Below, piece by piece: positions 47,888 to 61,300 of a stretch of 64,000 bases of DNA. The stretch is from NCBI RefSeq assembly GCF_003945595.2, contig NW_024104889.1, forward strand, positions 1 to 64,000, given 5' to 3'. The position numbers and the translations under genes were made by a program. The DNA is from Pipra filicauda (lineage: Eukaryota > Chordata > Aves > Passeriformes > Pipridae). The notes below the pieces were generated by a model, which saw only the letters and a list, made by a program, of their open reading frames with translations, had not been told where the DNA came from and did no database searches. Numbering within the stretch: position 1 is the stretch's first letter; each line of letters starts with the position of its first letter.

Positions 47888-50800
47888 CTGAAATGAAACA
47901 ATTTAGAAAAATGGTGAATAAATGCATTTGGCGTTTTACGGGTCCGTCCTGCGGTGGAAGGGGGGGAGGGAAGGACGGCGGGGCCGTAACGCGATCGCTG
48001 CTGAGGGCTGGGAGCTGGGGAAGGGGTGTGTGAACAGGGGGTTCGAAATGAAAAGCCGTTAACGAGGCTTCTGGGGAATGGGACGGGATGGAACGAGGGG
48101 CAGCTATTTTTTTAATAATCCAGGTTTTTAAGTGCCGGAGCGGCACGGCGGCTGCAGCCGATGGAAACGCAGACCCGCGCTGCTGGGCAACATCCCCGCT
48201 CTACTGCCGGCTGATGGAGCAGGGAATTAGGTGCTACTGGGGGTCAGGCAGCTTTTTTGGGATGGTGTGAGGCAGAGCACAGGCGATTCAGGCCGTGGGT
48301 TTATGGAGCAGGACGGAGCGGCCGCCGATCCCGCGGAGCAGGGGGTGCATCTCACCCGCCGCCAAAATTCCACCTGCAGGGAGAACCAGAGGACAAAACC
48401 CCACCTTTTAGGGAGGGTTTAGGGAGGACAAAAATCCCACTTCAGGGCTTTAGGGTGGGGGGCTTCACACCCGGGCCGGGTGTGCGCGGGGCCGGCGCCG
48501 AAACCCAGACAAAGGGACGAAGGGCTGCGCCAGCCCCACGCGCCGGGATGAGGGAAAGGGGGGAAGAGGCAGGGATGGGGTTAAAGCAAATAACCATAAA
48601 CCCCGAGGATGGATTGCGTCTCTCCTAATAGACTGCGACAAACGGCGGCCGAGGGCACGGCGCGGCCGTACCGCAGGATTTTTATGCATCCAGCAGCATC
48701 GGGCTGCTTCTAGAAAACGCTGCAGCAGCACCAGCGCGTTCCTGCCCTTTTCCCCTTCCCTTCCTCTCTCTTTAAACCATCCAGAACCCCAACCCACCCA
48801 AAAGCCACCTGTTCCCGTGAATCCGCTCAGGCGTGACACCCTTTTCCGACGTTTATTTACGGCTCTGTTGCTGAGTTTTCCAGGCTGGGGACATGAGCGC
48901 AGGCAGGGGGACAGTCCCTTAGGGGCAGGGGACCCCAAGACACGGGGCCCACCCACACACAGACTGTCCGTGTTCCCCTCGGCGCAAGAACAAGGGGGTT
49001 ACACAAAGGGTCCTTCAAAACGTTGGATCAGAAGGTGTTTTTGGTGGTGACTCGTAATTCGGGCTCAAATTGAAAGAAATCAGAGCTGGTGGGGGAAAAC
49101 CCAAGAGGTTCTCGCCTGTGTAACTCCAGGCACACGCATTCCCGCTTTCCCAGCCGCCGCTCCCGGGATCCGCTCCGTAACTAAACCTTAAACAAACCTG
49201 AAATCAAAGTTCTCAACGTTTTGGCTAAAACACGCCTGGTTCTGGGGTTTCTTTCCTCCCCGCAGCTTCCGATCCCTCCGCTCTGCTCCAGCCGGCACCG
49301 GGAGCCCTTTCCAAGGAGCATCGCGAATCCCGGCGACGCCAAAACGTCCCCGAACAAAGGAAAAGCGAGCGAAGCGCCGCCGACCGAGACGGAATCCACG
49401 GCGCTGGGAAGCGCTGCAAGAGGGGCCCGGGGAGGGAAGGGGCACCCACACTTTGCCAGGGTTTCGGCTCCGAAACCCCTGGTTTTTATGGGATTCGGCT
49501 GCCGGCCCCGCTCGCCCCGGTGCTGTTGGAAAATCGGTGGGTTGGGGTGAACCGAGGGAAATAAATCAGGGTTTTGTGCGGAGCAGGGGGTTTGGGATGA
49601 ATATTTAGCAGGCAGGCGGCCGCTGGGCAGCGGCGTCGGAAACACTGAGCACCAGAGACAGGGGGAAAAAAGGAAAAGGAAGAAAATTCCCGATTCTCCC
49701 GCTCAGTTTTCTGCTAAAGAAATGGGATTTTTAGGTCAAAGAGGGAAGCAGCAAGAGGTGTGGAACAGGGTTGTGTCTCTCCCCGCCAGCCCCGGCCCCA
49801 CATTCCAGCCCGGCCTCGCTAGCACCGGGTTTATTTTAATCTTTCATTTTGCTTCATCGCAGGATTTTTTTTTTCCTCATTTTTTTTTTCTTCTTCTCAG
49901 GCACTTTTCGTGCGTTCCGTGCGCGTTACAGCTCTATTTAACATCTTTATGTGGGCTCACAGCTCGGGAGCTCTCTCCTTCCCTGCACAGAAACGCTCAC
50001 AGACACAATATATCTTTCTCCACACATTTCCAAACGCCGAAACCCAGAGGCTGAGTCTGGCACTTGGGTTCTAAATCATGTCATTTTACACAGAGAGGGG
50101 AAGTGGGAGGGGGGCTAGGGGGGGGAAAGAGGGGGAAGAGTAGGGAAAAAAATGGAATGAGTTAAAGCCACAGCACCGGCTTTAATATTTAATCTCCTTC
50201 CATCAGCAGCTGACATACAGCAGGGTTATTTCAGCTGCTATTTTGCGGGTGTCGGAATTAAAAAGAAGATGTTGGCTGTAAAGTCTTTGGGGTGAGGGAC
50301 AGGCACGGGGCTGACAATGCCACCTCGGTGCTGCCAACTGGCCCTCACGAGCACCCACGAGGCACTTCCACCCTTTTTCCTGCAGCCCCGAGCTTGGCTT
50401 TTCCCTCCCACCCCAGGGCCCCACGGCCGCGTTCGGGGTTCGGGGTTTGGGTGACACGGGGTTTGTTCACCCGAGACTGTCACAGCTCTTTGGAGCAAAC
50501 GGCTCCGAGGCAGCTCCGCATTCGCTACCCAACAGGCTGTGACAGCTCCATGGATAAATGTGCTCATTTAAAAATCCTTATTTAATGGGAGACAATGCTT
50601 CCAGCTGGACCAACTAATGCGCCGTCTCCGTCGGCGCGAGAGCCAGGGAATAAACGCAGTGGGCTGAAGCCTGGATCTTCAGGCAGCAGAGATTTTTCCA
50701 TCAGTTTAACAAGCACAACACGAGGAACAAGGGGCTGCTCCGGGTTTTTCCTCTTTTTGTAGAGCCTGTGACTGCTTTGGTGCAAAGGGAGGGTCAGGCG

Positions 50801-53185
50801 GGTGCCGAACGGGCCGTGCAGGAGCCACTGGCTCTCCCGGCAGCTCCAGCTGGTTTTTAACCTTGACAGTCCTGTTCAGGGAACACCGACCCTGGCCAGG
50901 CACCGAGACACCTCCTGGCCAAAATTCCATGTGATACAGAGCGGGTGTAGCTGCAGCAGCACAGACTGCTCCACAGGCACACCAGTGTGCAAAGGAGCCG
51001 TTCCCTGTGGGACAGCACGAGCTCTGGGACAGCCTCTGCAGGGCTGGACGGGGTGAGGAGCCAAACCTGCCCCCTCACGCTCATCACACGGCTGAAATGA
51101 GCTGCCACCAACCCGGGGAGTTGCTCCCACATTAACTCCAGCACAGCTGGAGTTACTCTGCCCACTGCCCACTGCCCTGACATGGCTGAAACACCTGGAT
51201 CCACGGAAACAAAAGGGAACAGCAGGTGTCTGCACTGCAGTGCGGGAGGGAAATGATGCGCTGAGTGCTCAGCACGGATAAACTGAGCTCAAAGTCACCC
51301 GCTTTAAAAGGAGCCACCACGGGTTTCACTTCCAAAATTCATCTGGTCCTTGTGCTCCCTAGAGTGGGGATGTCCTGGGGTCTGCCTGGCTCTCCTGGCA
51401 CACCTTGGGCGAGGGGCAGGACACCCACGGAGCCGTGAGGAGAGCAAAGCCCAGGCCCTGGGGGCCTGCTGGACCTCCTGCCCACACCCCAGCCCACCCA
51501 GCACATCCTCCCCACACTCCCAGCTGCGGCAGCCCCGCTGCCCACGCCCCATCCATCCATCTCGCCGTGACAGGGCTCCGATGGATTTCCAGGCTGCGGA
51601 GCCGTTCCCCGCTCGCTCGGCACAAGTGCAGAGTAACTAATGCGGGGTCAGGGGTGCCCCCGGGGCCGGGGGCCCCCAGGTCGGCTGTTCCGCAGTGAGT
51701 GATGTGACCCCCGGTCCTGGCACAGATCCGGGCTCCATCTCACCCATTTCCCATCTGAGCCATGACAAGGATAATTCCCTCCCTTGCGGAGAGGCTGCAC
51801 GGATTAATTCACTAATGTGCATAAAGTGCCCCGATTCGGGAGTGATTCATAGATTTAAAGGCCGGGGGGACCATTACAATTATCTGCCCGGGCCCACGTG
51901 AGTCCCCGGCTGGGCCCATTTCCATGGGAAAGGAGGTGCTGGGACAAGGAGGGAATGCTGGAGCGAATGCCGCAAAGACTCGTTGCTTTGAAAGAACGCG
52001 ACAACAGCACGGACAAATTCTCTTATTTTCACACTTCCAGGAGACGACAGGCAAAGATTTGGGGGCTGTGTCCTCCTGGAGGGTCTCCCTCCTGGCCCAG
52101 CTTCCAGAAGAGCTTGGAGCCCCGTTGCTCCCAGCGGGAAGCTCGTGGTTGTTTGCGGTGGCAGCCAGAAGTGTCGGCAGCAGCCGAGGTCACCGAGCGC
52201 TTCTGGAAGGCCGGCTCCAGTGGCGGCATCCTCCCGCTACAGGAGGGATGGGAAGCACCTCCTGAGCCTGGAGGAGGATGAAGGAGAAGGAGTGAAGGTT
52301 TAGAGGGATCAGCTCAAAAAAAAACGGACCCGTGAATTGCGCTTGGAGGTGCTCGAAGAGCTCAGCTCCTGCTTGGCACAGAGGGGCTGCAGCAGGGGCT
52401 CCACACCGGGGTCCTTTGACACTGGGGGCTTTTGATAGCAGGGTCGTTTCCCACAGGAAAAGCTGGAGGAGGGGGAGGAAACCTCCCCTTCGGCAGCTCT
52501 GCTGCAGCAGGGTCGGATCCTGCCCTGCACCGCTGCAAAACACTGGAGCACTGAGCACCCCGTGTCCTTCCCAAGTCACAGGCATCAGGAAAAGCCTATT
52601 CCTGCTCCCTCAGTGGAAATCAGGAAGGCTCCAGCCGGTTCAATCCCTCAGGAAGGAGCTTGGGTGCATTTTGTGCCTTTCCCCCCATGCAGATCCTCCC
52701 CAGCTAAAACTGCACCGAGATTAAACCTTGAGATGTTATTTTTGGCACTGGCGACTCCAGAGAGCCTTTGGCTCTTCCTCTCCCTTTAAAAACCCACTCC
52801 CTCCTGCCCTGTGATTGATTCCTGGTCCTTCCTTGTGCTAAACAAAAAGGGAAGAATTAGAATAATAATAATCAGAAACTTTGGCCTGCTCTGGGCAGGG
52901 TGAGGAATCCCCAGCCCAGCAGCCCAACAGCCCTTTCCCAAACACTCTGTTTGGGATAAATGTTGTGCAAACCACCAAAATTGGGCTTTTTACCTTTTTC
53001 TTTTTTGCACAGAGAATTTTTTTTCTTCTTTTTTTTTTTTTTTTTTTAGGATACTCACATTGCTCCACAAACTTCCCTGCAATTTAAACAAAGAGTTAAA
53101 GCAGTTTGTGGAGCCCATCCCACCCCATCCCGTGTCCCAATCCTCCTTGGCCAGAAGGGCAGAGCATTTAACTGGGAGTAGGTAA

Positions 53186-53245
53186 ATAATTTAATTTACA
53201 TTTCTATAGCTTCGCTTATCCCAAAGGGCTTCTCATGCACATGCC
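53186..53245. mobile_element. Possible ancient SINE/LINE tail
   Basis: TTTACATTTCTATAGCTTCG then CTTATCCCAAAGGGCTTCTC resembles the vertebrate repeat motif in which TTTATATAGCGCYTTTCAT is followed by AAAGCGCTTT. The match is loose, so this is tentative. Confidence 0.3.
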
Positions 53246-54399
53246 CCTCCTGGAATGCAGGTGTTTGGGTATGGGGGGGGAGGCAGGAACCATCTGGCTG
53301 CAGCACCAAGTACGTGAGGAGCCAAGTGAGGAGCCAAGGACGTCCGGGGCAAACTCCTTCAGAAACTCCAGATTCCACTTTCCTTTCTGTTCTTTAATTT
53401 TAATAAAGTCTGCCAGGGCAGACCCAGCTTCTCCCTCCTCCACAGCGCTCCAGGGAGGAGCATCAGCACGGCTGGGTGCAGACACAACCACCATTGACCA
53501 GAGCAGTCAGAGCTGGTGCAGTCAGTGCCAGGAACGGGTTTATCCCGGTGGGATTTAACCCGGGCTGGCTACCATTCACCCTCAAACCCCAGGAATCCCT
53601 CTGCAGCACTGCACTCCCAAGGACCCTGACCCCACATTCCCCCTTTGGGAAAGGGGCACATGGAAGAAAGGAGCAAAGGGTGGACGTGGGTTATGGAGCA
53701 CCTGGGAGGGAAACAGCCCCGTGGTTTGCCCTGAGCACACCTGGTGGTCTCCTTGGGGATGGCCACTGGAATTACAGCTGAAATACCCCCGAGGGCTGGA
53801 ATCACATCCCAACCCCCCCGCGGGGTTGGAATTACAGCCCAAACCTTGGGATGCAAACCTAAGATGAGAAGATCGGGCTCCTAAATCTCCACTTCATGAG
53901 AGCAGGGAGGATTTTTCTAAGACACTGACACCCTCCTGCTCTGCTCCAGGGGGACGGACACCCCTCGGAGTTCCGCTCTCCCAAGCTCTCCATCCGCAGC
54001 CATCAGCTGCTCCATCCCATCAGGGATGGACACCCCATGGGGTCCCTCTGCTCTCGGCAGCTCCATCCCACCGGAGCAGATCCCCACAGCCCAGAGCCAC
54101 GGGGAGCTGCAGTGGCACAAAGCCTGCTGGGCGCTGGATCCTGGGAATGCACCGGTTATCGACTTCCACACGGTGGAGCATTTTTAGCCCCGTTTCGATC
54201 CGAGTGAAGGTGATTAAAATCCATGTATTAATTACCGCTGCCACAGGAGTTAAGGGGAGAGGCCCAGTGGTAATTAACGGGGTGAGCGAGGGGGTGGAGC
54301 CGCGGAGCGTCAGCGGCTCCACAGCCTGTGCCGACGGATCCGCGCCGGCCCCATGGGAACCCCCCGATCGCTGCGCTGTGGATGTGAATCATTATTACA

Positions 54400-54495
54400 T
54401 CCCCGGCTCGAATCCCAGCAGCGCCACAGCTTTTCAGTGTGACCTTGGGCGAGCCATCAATCCTCCCCTTACCCACCAGACAGAGCCAATAAAAA
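54400..54495 (+). mobile_element. MIR-like CORE-SINE fragment
   Basis: GGCTCGAATCCCAGCAGCGC followed by CACAGCTTTTCAGTGTGACC and TTGGGCGAGCCATCAATCC follows the MIR core (tRNA-type B box TTCGAATCCC, then CTGTGTGACCTTGGGCAAG) over about 60 bp with modest divergence. MIR-type SINEs are ancient in amniotes and scarce in birds. Confidence 0.75.
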
Positions 54496-56439
54496 GGGAA
54501 AAGGCTCCATCCTTCACGGGGGCGTTCGGAGCGGGAGCGCCCGGGCGCAGCACCGGAGCCGTGCGAGCAGCACTGCAGAAAGAATCAAATCCATTAACAA
54601 AGGCAATTACAGCCGCCTTTCCCTGCCCGTATTTCAAGTGCCAGTGATTCATTGGGAGCTCGGCATCTCTTCCCAGCACACGAGGTTGGGAATAGGGAGC
54701 AGGGAGAAGGGGCAGGGAGCTGAGGCTGAGTGGAATTCCTGCCCTGCCCCATGGCCCGGCCGAGCAGTTTGGGAATTATCTGCAGCATTGTGGGAGGAAA
54801 AGGGTGAATTATGCAGCTGCTGATGGGTTTTTGGGGGGCCCTGCCCTCGTGTCATGTGGAGAGAGAATCCTGAGCCCCTGGGGCTGCTGGTAGAGAAGAA
54901 AGGGTAAAAAGGAGAAAAAATCAAATCAAATCCCCCCCCCCAGCTTTCAGCTCTACCACTGAAACCCAACGGGGTCCTGCCATCCCCTGCAGCCTCTGCT
55001 GCTCACCCACTGCCACCCTCCTGCCCTGAACACCCACCGGCTCCTGAAGGAACAACCCAGGAGCTTTTTCCAAAGCCTCTTTCCCCGGCAAACAAACGGC
55101 ACCGGCGGCGAGCTCCTCGCGCGAGGAGGATTTATAGAGTGCAGAGAAAAGAATAACAGGAAACTCCGTCCCCTGCACAGCCGAGAAACAGGAATGGATG
55201 TGTAAAAATAATTAAATGCGAACTGCAGCCGATTAATTTGCCGGCGGGGCTGCGGATCCGTGCTCTGGGAGGCTGCACCGGGAGCTGAAAATGCCTCTGG
55301 CCGGTGGCCAAGGCCGCCAGTGCCGCACGGCGAGGAGAGGCTTTGGCAGCAGGTGCCGGAGCACGTGCGGCTCCGGTAGCACGGCGGACGAGCCGCTCCG
55401 GCTCCCCGCTCCCTGCCAGGCCGTCCATCCCATCCCAGTGCTCGGTGGGAGCCCTCAGGGGGACAGCAGAGCCCTGGAGCCCACACGGCCCCCGCGCCTG
55501 GGGATGCTCCACCAGAGACCTGAACCGGGGAGGCAAAGGGAAACCGAGCGGTCCGAGCCGGCAGAACGCAGCCAAAGCCTGGATTTGGATGTTTCCTGTG
55601 GATCTTGGGATCCTCAGTGCAGTGTGTCAGGATAAGGGATGTGGATGGGTCCCAGACAGTGCTGTGGGGAGCAGCTGTGCCCACGTGGCACCTCTTTTCT
55701 GTACTTATCCCGGGAAGAGCCCAAGACTCTGCTCCCAACAGCTCCAATCTAACCCTCTCATGGCCATTTCCAACCTGAATTCCCCAGGGCTGGTGGAGGG
55801 GAGGTTAAATTTGGTCTCACCGAGGGGTCTGGTGGCCGTCCCCTTTGAAAGATGCTTCACACCACCCTCTCTACTCACCATTGTTTCAGGGCTACCAGAA
55901 AAATGATCCTAAAACAAAAGTCAGCTCCACTGGAAACGGGCTCTTCCCGTGCCGGGCGCCGTGGCTGGAAGAGTCGTGACTCAACCTTGACCTTCAAACA
56001 CCACTACAATTCCACAGAGGATGCCACGGGCCCCATTCAGGTTTTTAAGGCCCTGGAATGGTGATTTCCTTCAATTCATTGCAATATTGGGAATGTGCCC
56101 ACCCATTCACGGTGTGTGACCCTCTGCTGATGGTTTTATTGCCTGGAAAAGGGAATGGATCTCTCCTGGGGAAGCTCCAGCAGCAGCAGTGGCCTGGGAA
56201 GGACAGCGGGTCAAATCCAAACAGAATTCAAATGACTCAGAGGTTTGGGGGTTGTCCCCTTTTCATGGTGGCACTGAGGGAACAGGCTGTAGGGAAGTGT
56301 GGACACACGGATCCAGAGGTGCCTGGGAACAGCCTAAACACGCTCACACAGCCCAAAAACAGGGAGAAGGAATCAGGGAGGGGGTCAGTGGGAGACTGAC
56401 AGGGGGAGAGGGACAAAACGCAGGAGGCAAACTAAGATT

Positions 56440-56660
56440 TGTGGATCCTTGAGAACAACTGGAGCATTTGGGAAATGAGCCACAGAAATCGGAGGGGTCC
56501 GGCCCCTCTGTCTGGGCTGCTCAGAGAAGCTGTGGATGCCCCAGCCCTGGAAGTGTCCAAGGCCAGGCTGGACGGGGCTGAGAGCAACCTGAGATAGGGG
56601 AAGGTGTCCCTGCCCATGGCTGGGGGTGGAATGAGTCTTGCCCTGGCATCCCTCCCCATC
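56440..56660 (+). mobile_element. CR1 LINE fragment lacking the terminal 3' end
   Basis: TCTGGGCTGCTCAGAGAAGC followed by TGTGGATGCCCCAGCCCTGG and AAGTGTCCAAGGCCAGGCTGG is the sense CR1 3' region, ending before the final ATTCTATGA repeats. Confidence 0.92.
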
Positions 56661-58059
56661 CATCCTTATTTATGGAGCTCCCAGACCAGTTCCCTCATGA
56701 TTAACCCCACTCTGCAGCTCCCTCCACCACCTTCATTTCCAGGAGCCCTTAAAGCACCAGCAGTTTCCCAGCAATGACCTCCTCAGTCAGTGCATGAAAA
56801 GTCACCTTTGTGCCTCTCCACACCTTTCTCTGGAGATTTTTGGCCAACCTGCAGTGCCCTTTCCTCTTTCCCTGGCCCTGCTTCCCACATGTGGATGCAA
56901 ACCCGATTCCCATATTTCCGAGCCGGCGCACTGCGGTAATTAAGCTTTTAAAAGGAGATAGGCAGCAGCAGAAAAAAAAGGCATTTGCCTCTTTTTGCCT
57001 CTCGGAAGAGCCACCTGTTTTATCGGAACAGGTGGATTTATGGGCACATTAACGCCGTGCTGCTGCTCCCACCCTGATGAGGTTCTCAGTGACCCTCTTC
57101 TCCCTGGAGATTTATGATTTCTCAGAGCAGACTATTGTGGAGGGGTTTGACTCCCAGCTCTCTGTCTCACTCCATCCTGCAGCCAGAGTGCTGGGAGAGC
57201 TCCTGGATCCCCTTTTTCCCCCTCCCAAATAATCTGCAATCATGAAAACCGCACTGGTGCCTTTTTCAAAAGGTGCCAAATTTTCCCAGCAAGTGGGGTC
57301 AGGTTTATGGGGGAAAGGCTCCTTTCCCTTCTCCTGTTCTTTTCCATCCCAGGAGCTGGGAGGTTTTAGCCTTCTCCAGGGTTCAGGTTTGAGGATCAGG
57401 CTCGAGGAGCACATTAACACGGAGTGGTCCATGCACCCACTGACCCCACAAAATCCCCAGCAGAAGCCTCCCTGAGGCTGGAGCCTCCCAACTGCTCTTT
57501 GCATCGGCCCTGGACTCACCTCCTGGCTAATCCAAGCCCTTTCCCATCACTTCCCACCTGCAGCCCTTAATAAAACCAAGAGGACAAACTCTTTAGGTTC
57601 AAGGAAAACCAGAGGAGCCGGAGCTCGGCCGCTTTCCCAGCAGCTTCCCCCACATTCTCCAACGTCCAGCCCCGCGAGGTGATGATTCAGTGATGTGGAA
57701 ATACGCAGCCAAGGTCACCAAAATCACATCCTTTAGGGTCTAAACCATTTTTTCCGCCCACGTCTCTGGCTGCAGGTAATAAAATCTCACACGCATTTAA
57801 ATTTTCTTCTGCAGCTTTACAAACGTCGGGGGTTTATAGCAAACATCACCCCCAGCCTCGTTCACGGGAGACAAGCGAATGCAGAGGCACAGACTGGTTT
57901 GAGCACCAAAACCGTGTGCAGGAATTGCTTCCCCCGGCTGCAGAGCCACAAACTCGGGTGAATTCCCAGCGCGGGGAACGAGCGGGTTTTCACAAGGGCA
58001 GAGGCAGAAGGGAGCTGCACCAGAGCTGTGGTGCAGGGAGAGCTCACAGGCGAGTCCTT

Positions 58060-58385
58060 GGCACTGCAGGGCACTGGGAAGGTCATTGGGAAGGGCTCCC
58101 TCCCGAATCCTCGGCACTGCAGGGCACTGGGAAGGGCACTGGGAAAGGGCACTGGGAAAGGGCACTGGGAAAGGGCTCCCTTCTGAATCCTCGGCACTGG
58201 GAAGGGCTCCCTCCCGAATCCTCAGCACTGCAGGGCACTGGGAAGGGCACTGGGAAGGGCACTGGGAAGGGTACTGGGAAGGGCTCCCTCCCGAATCCTC
58301 AGCACTGCAGGGCACTGGGAAGGGCACTGGGAAGGGCTCCCTCCCAAATCCTCGCCACTGCAGGGCACTCGGAACTGCTCCCCCC
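58060..58385. repeat. GGGCACTGGGAA minisatellite
   Basis: About twenty copies of the 14-16 bp unit GGGCACTGGGAAGG, interspersed with four or five copies of GCTCCCTCCCGAATCCTCRG CACTGCA, form a two-module tandem array. Confidence 0.9.
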
Positions 58386-61300
58386 CCCGCCTGAAGCCCA
58401 CACTTAGGCGGTTTGAGCAGCGAAGAACGATGCTCTGAATTCCTGACAATTCTTCTAGTGACCATAAAACCCTCCCTGTCTGTCCCATCCCTCCCCCATG
58501 AACCCACATCCCTGCCCAAACCCTGCCTAAACCCAGCCCCCGACACAGCCAGAGCCACGCCAGACATTCACCATTTATAAATAACCCCAAGTCAAGCAGC
58601 CAAAACTCTGTAAGTGCCCCAAAGGCGATTCAAGATCCTCCCCTGATTGAAGGGGTTTTGTTCAGCGGCGCTCGCTGCTGAGATCCGTTTACAGCTCGTT
58701 GTGCGCTGCTGCAAAGCTCCCCCACCCCAGCCCCTACTCACACAATTCTTTATTGTCTACATGTTTACTCCCGGGGGGAATTTTAGGACTTTTAATGTTT
58801 TTATTGTTTTAATCCGGCATATTAAAAAAAAAAAAATAAAATCACTCGAGCACAACAGCTGGTCCAAGAGCTCGGAAGCGGCGGCGCTTAAGCAGGTGTT
58901 AAACACACGCGCGATGCGACGCTCTCCTCCCAGGATTTAAGGAGGTTGGAGAGGGGCGGGATGTGCCTGAGCCGACCTCAGCCTCTCCTACACCGAGTTT
59001 TGTTTTTCTGCAGCACACCCAGAGCCTGCTTTTTAGCCTAAATTCAACCCGACAGAACCACGAAGCCGGGGAAGGGGCGAGTTCTGGACACACGGGGGAG
59101 ATGTCTGTGCTCGGCCCCGCGCCCTGTTCTTTATGCACAGTCAAGAAAAAGCCCCAAAGGTGCTTCCCCCCCCCCCCAGCCCTTTGTGCAGCAGCACCCC
59201 CAGCCCGGCAGCAGGATAACTGGAGTCGGCCCGGAGCATCCATCCAGCCCCTCCAACCTCCCGCGGCACAGGAGCTGCTAAAGAACTGTATTTATGGAGC
59301 TTGAACAGCTCGACCTGAGACCCGACCCCGAGGAAGGTTCTCACACAAAGGAGCACAGACTGAGGGGGGGGGGAGTGTGAGCCCAAAAAACCCCCGAAAG
59401 CATAAAAAACTTACAACTAAAAATCCCCCATCTCTCTAGAAATACAGATATTATGGTTTAAAGGTGGTTTTCTACCCTGCTCTCCAGCAACGAGGTGCTG
59501 GGGGGCTTCTCCCCCCCCGGCCCCAAGCACTCAGGGCAGTGTCTCCTGTTTGCCCGTGCTCCAGTATCACCAGTATTCCCAGTATTCCTGCTACCAGGGC
59601 TGGCAGAGGCGCATGGATCTGCGCCTGCCGCAGAGGGGCGAAGCATCCTTGGGAGAAAAAGGGAGGATTTCAGCTGCAAGAGTCGTGTGGAGCTGCCTCC
59701 TGGTGCCTCTGCAAAGCTCAGGCCGGGGCTGAGACCCGAACAGGGCTCAGGAAAACAAGCCCCCCGGTTTATTTGGGTACTGAAATAACACCACACCACT
59801 GGGGGGTGGTCCCAAAGACCTCTGTGCAGGGCTGAGCCAAAGGGAAACCTGCTGGTCCTTCTTGCTGCTGCTGGGGAAAGGGATGAAGTCCCAGGCAGAA
59901 TCCCCCCCACGCTGCTTATTTTTTGTCCTTCAGTGACAACTCGGTTGGATTTTACACAAGGAGTTTACAGAAAATCCTGCAAACTAAGGCACCTTTTCAT
60001 TTCCATCCTTACCCCTGCTCTGACTCTGATTCTGGGATACTCATGACACCGATAACGAGGCCTCTGTCAAAGCTGTGCTCTGAGGAACAAGTGATTTGTT
60101 CTTGCAGTAAAACATAAAGGATTTATAATTGCCTCAGAGCAGCAGGCAGGGGAGCAAGTGAGGCTTCAAAACCAAACAGCCTTGATTTCAAAATACTGGT
60201 TTTAACACGGCCAAGAAAACACCCAGTGCTCAAAAGAGGGAAGAAAAGCTCAACCCTGAGCATTTGGCAGCACCTTTGGGTGCACCCTAAGACCCCTCTC
60301 TCGCTTCCTAAGCAGCCTCCCAACTCTCCAAACCCAGAGCCCCATTTCCAGGTGCTTCAGGGAGGGATGACACACAGGTTTTGCAGCTCCTAAGACAAGC
60401 CTAGCCCAGGTCCAGCTCAGAGCCACGGCCAGACTCCAGGTTCACTTTGGAGCAGCTCTGTGCTCCCTCCTCCTGAGCCCACAGCCACGGGCCTTTGGGT
60501 CAGTCCCATCTCAGGGTAACACCTGAGCCCAGCTCAGTTTCTGAGCAAACTGGCAGCACAGTTTGCATTTCTGGAACAGAGCACAAGCTCTAGGTGAGGA
60601 CTCACTTCAGATCAGTTTGTTCAAAGCAGAAACTCTGTGGGCATGAACCAAAACCAGAAGAAACCATTCCCTGCAACCGCACGGCCAAGCTCCTCTGGGG
60701 GTATTTTTGCAGCCCTGATCATGTTCTCAAGAAAGGAGAAACTTTCCCTCCTCATTCCCTGCTGCTGCAGAAAGTGGAGACCATCCCATGGTTTGGGAAC
60801 AGCGAGGATATGGCTGAAATCCCAAATTTAAATCCTTAGAAATCTGTTGGAGTCTGAGGAACTCCAGCCCCGGCTCGATGTGAGCGGCACAAGGAGCAGC
60901 ACTGCAGGTGTGAGTGTGCACGGAGGGAGAACAGCCCCCTTGGAACAGTAAACCCCGAGTAAAGCCCTGAGTAATGCCTGTGTATCCCGGGGTACCTGCC
61001 AAGCCCTGTGTGGGGAGTGGGCTGGAGCTGCTCCCCTGCATCCGGAGCAGGGGATGCTCCTCAGCCAGCCCAGCACGGGGGGGCTGCAGCCAGGAGCTCC
61101 TGTCCATACAAACACACGTGCAGATGCACATATATGGCTGTTTATATAGGGCCACATCCTGGCATTCAGTCCCTCTCTCTGTATATTTATAGCTGCTGAG
61201 TCTGCAAGTCCCCCTCGGAGAGCAGATGGCTCCACAGCCCAGCTTCCCTGGAAATGGGGCCCGACGGCCTGTGGCTCAGCGCCCTTCCCCGAATCCAGGA

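Noticed and set aside
54400..54420. tRNA gene suggested by the TTCGAATCCC-like B box
   Set aside because: No A box or cloverleaf pairing upstream; the downstream match is to a SINE core.
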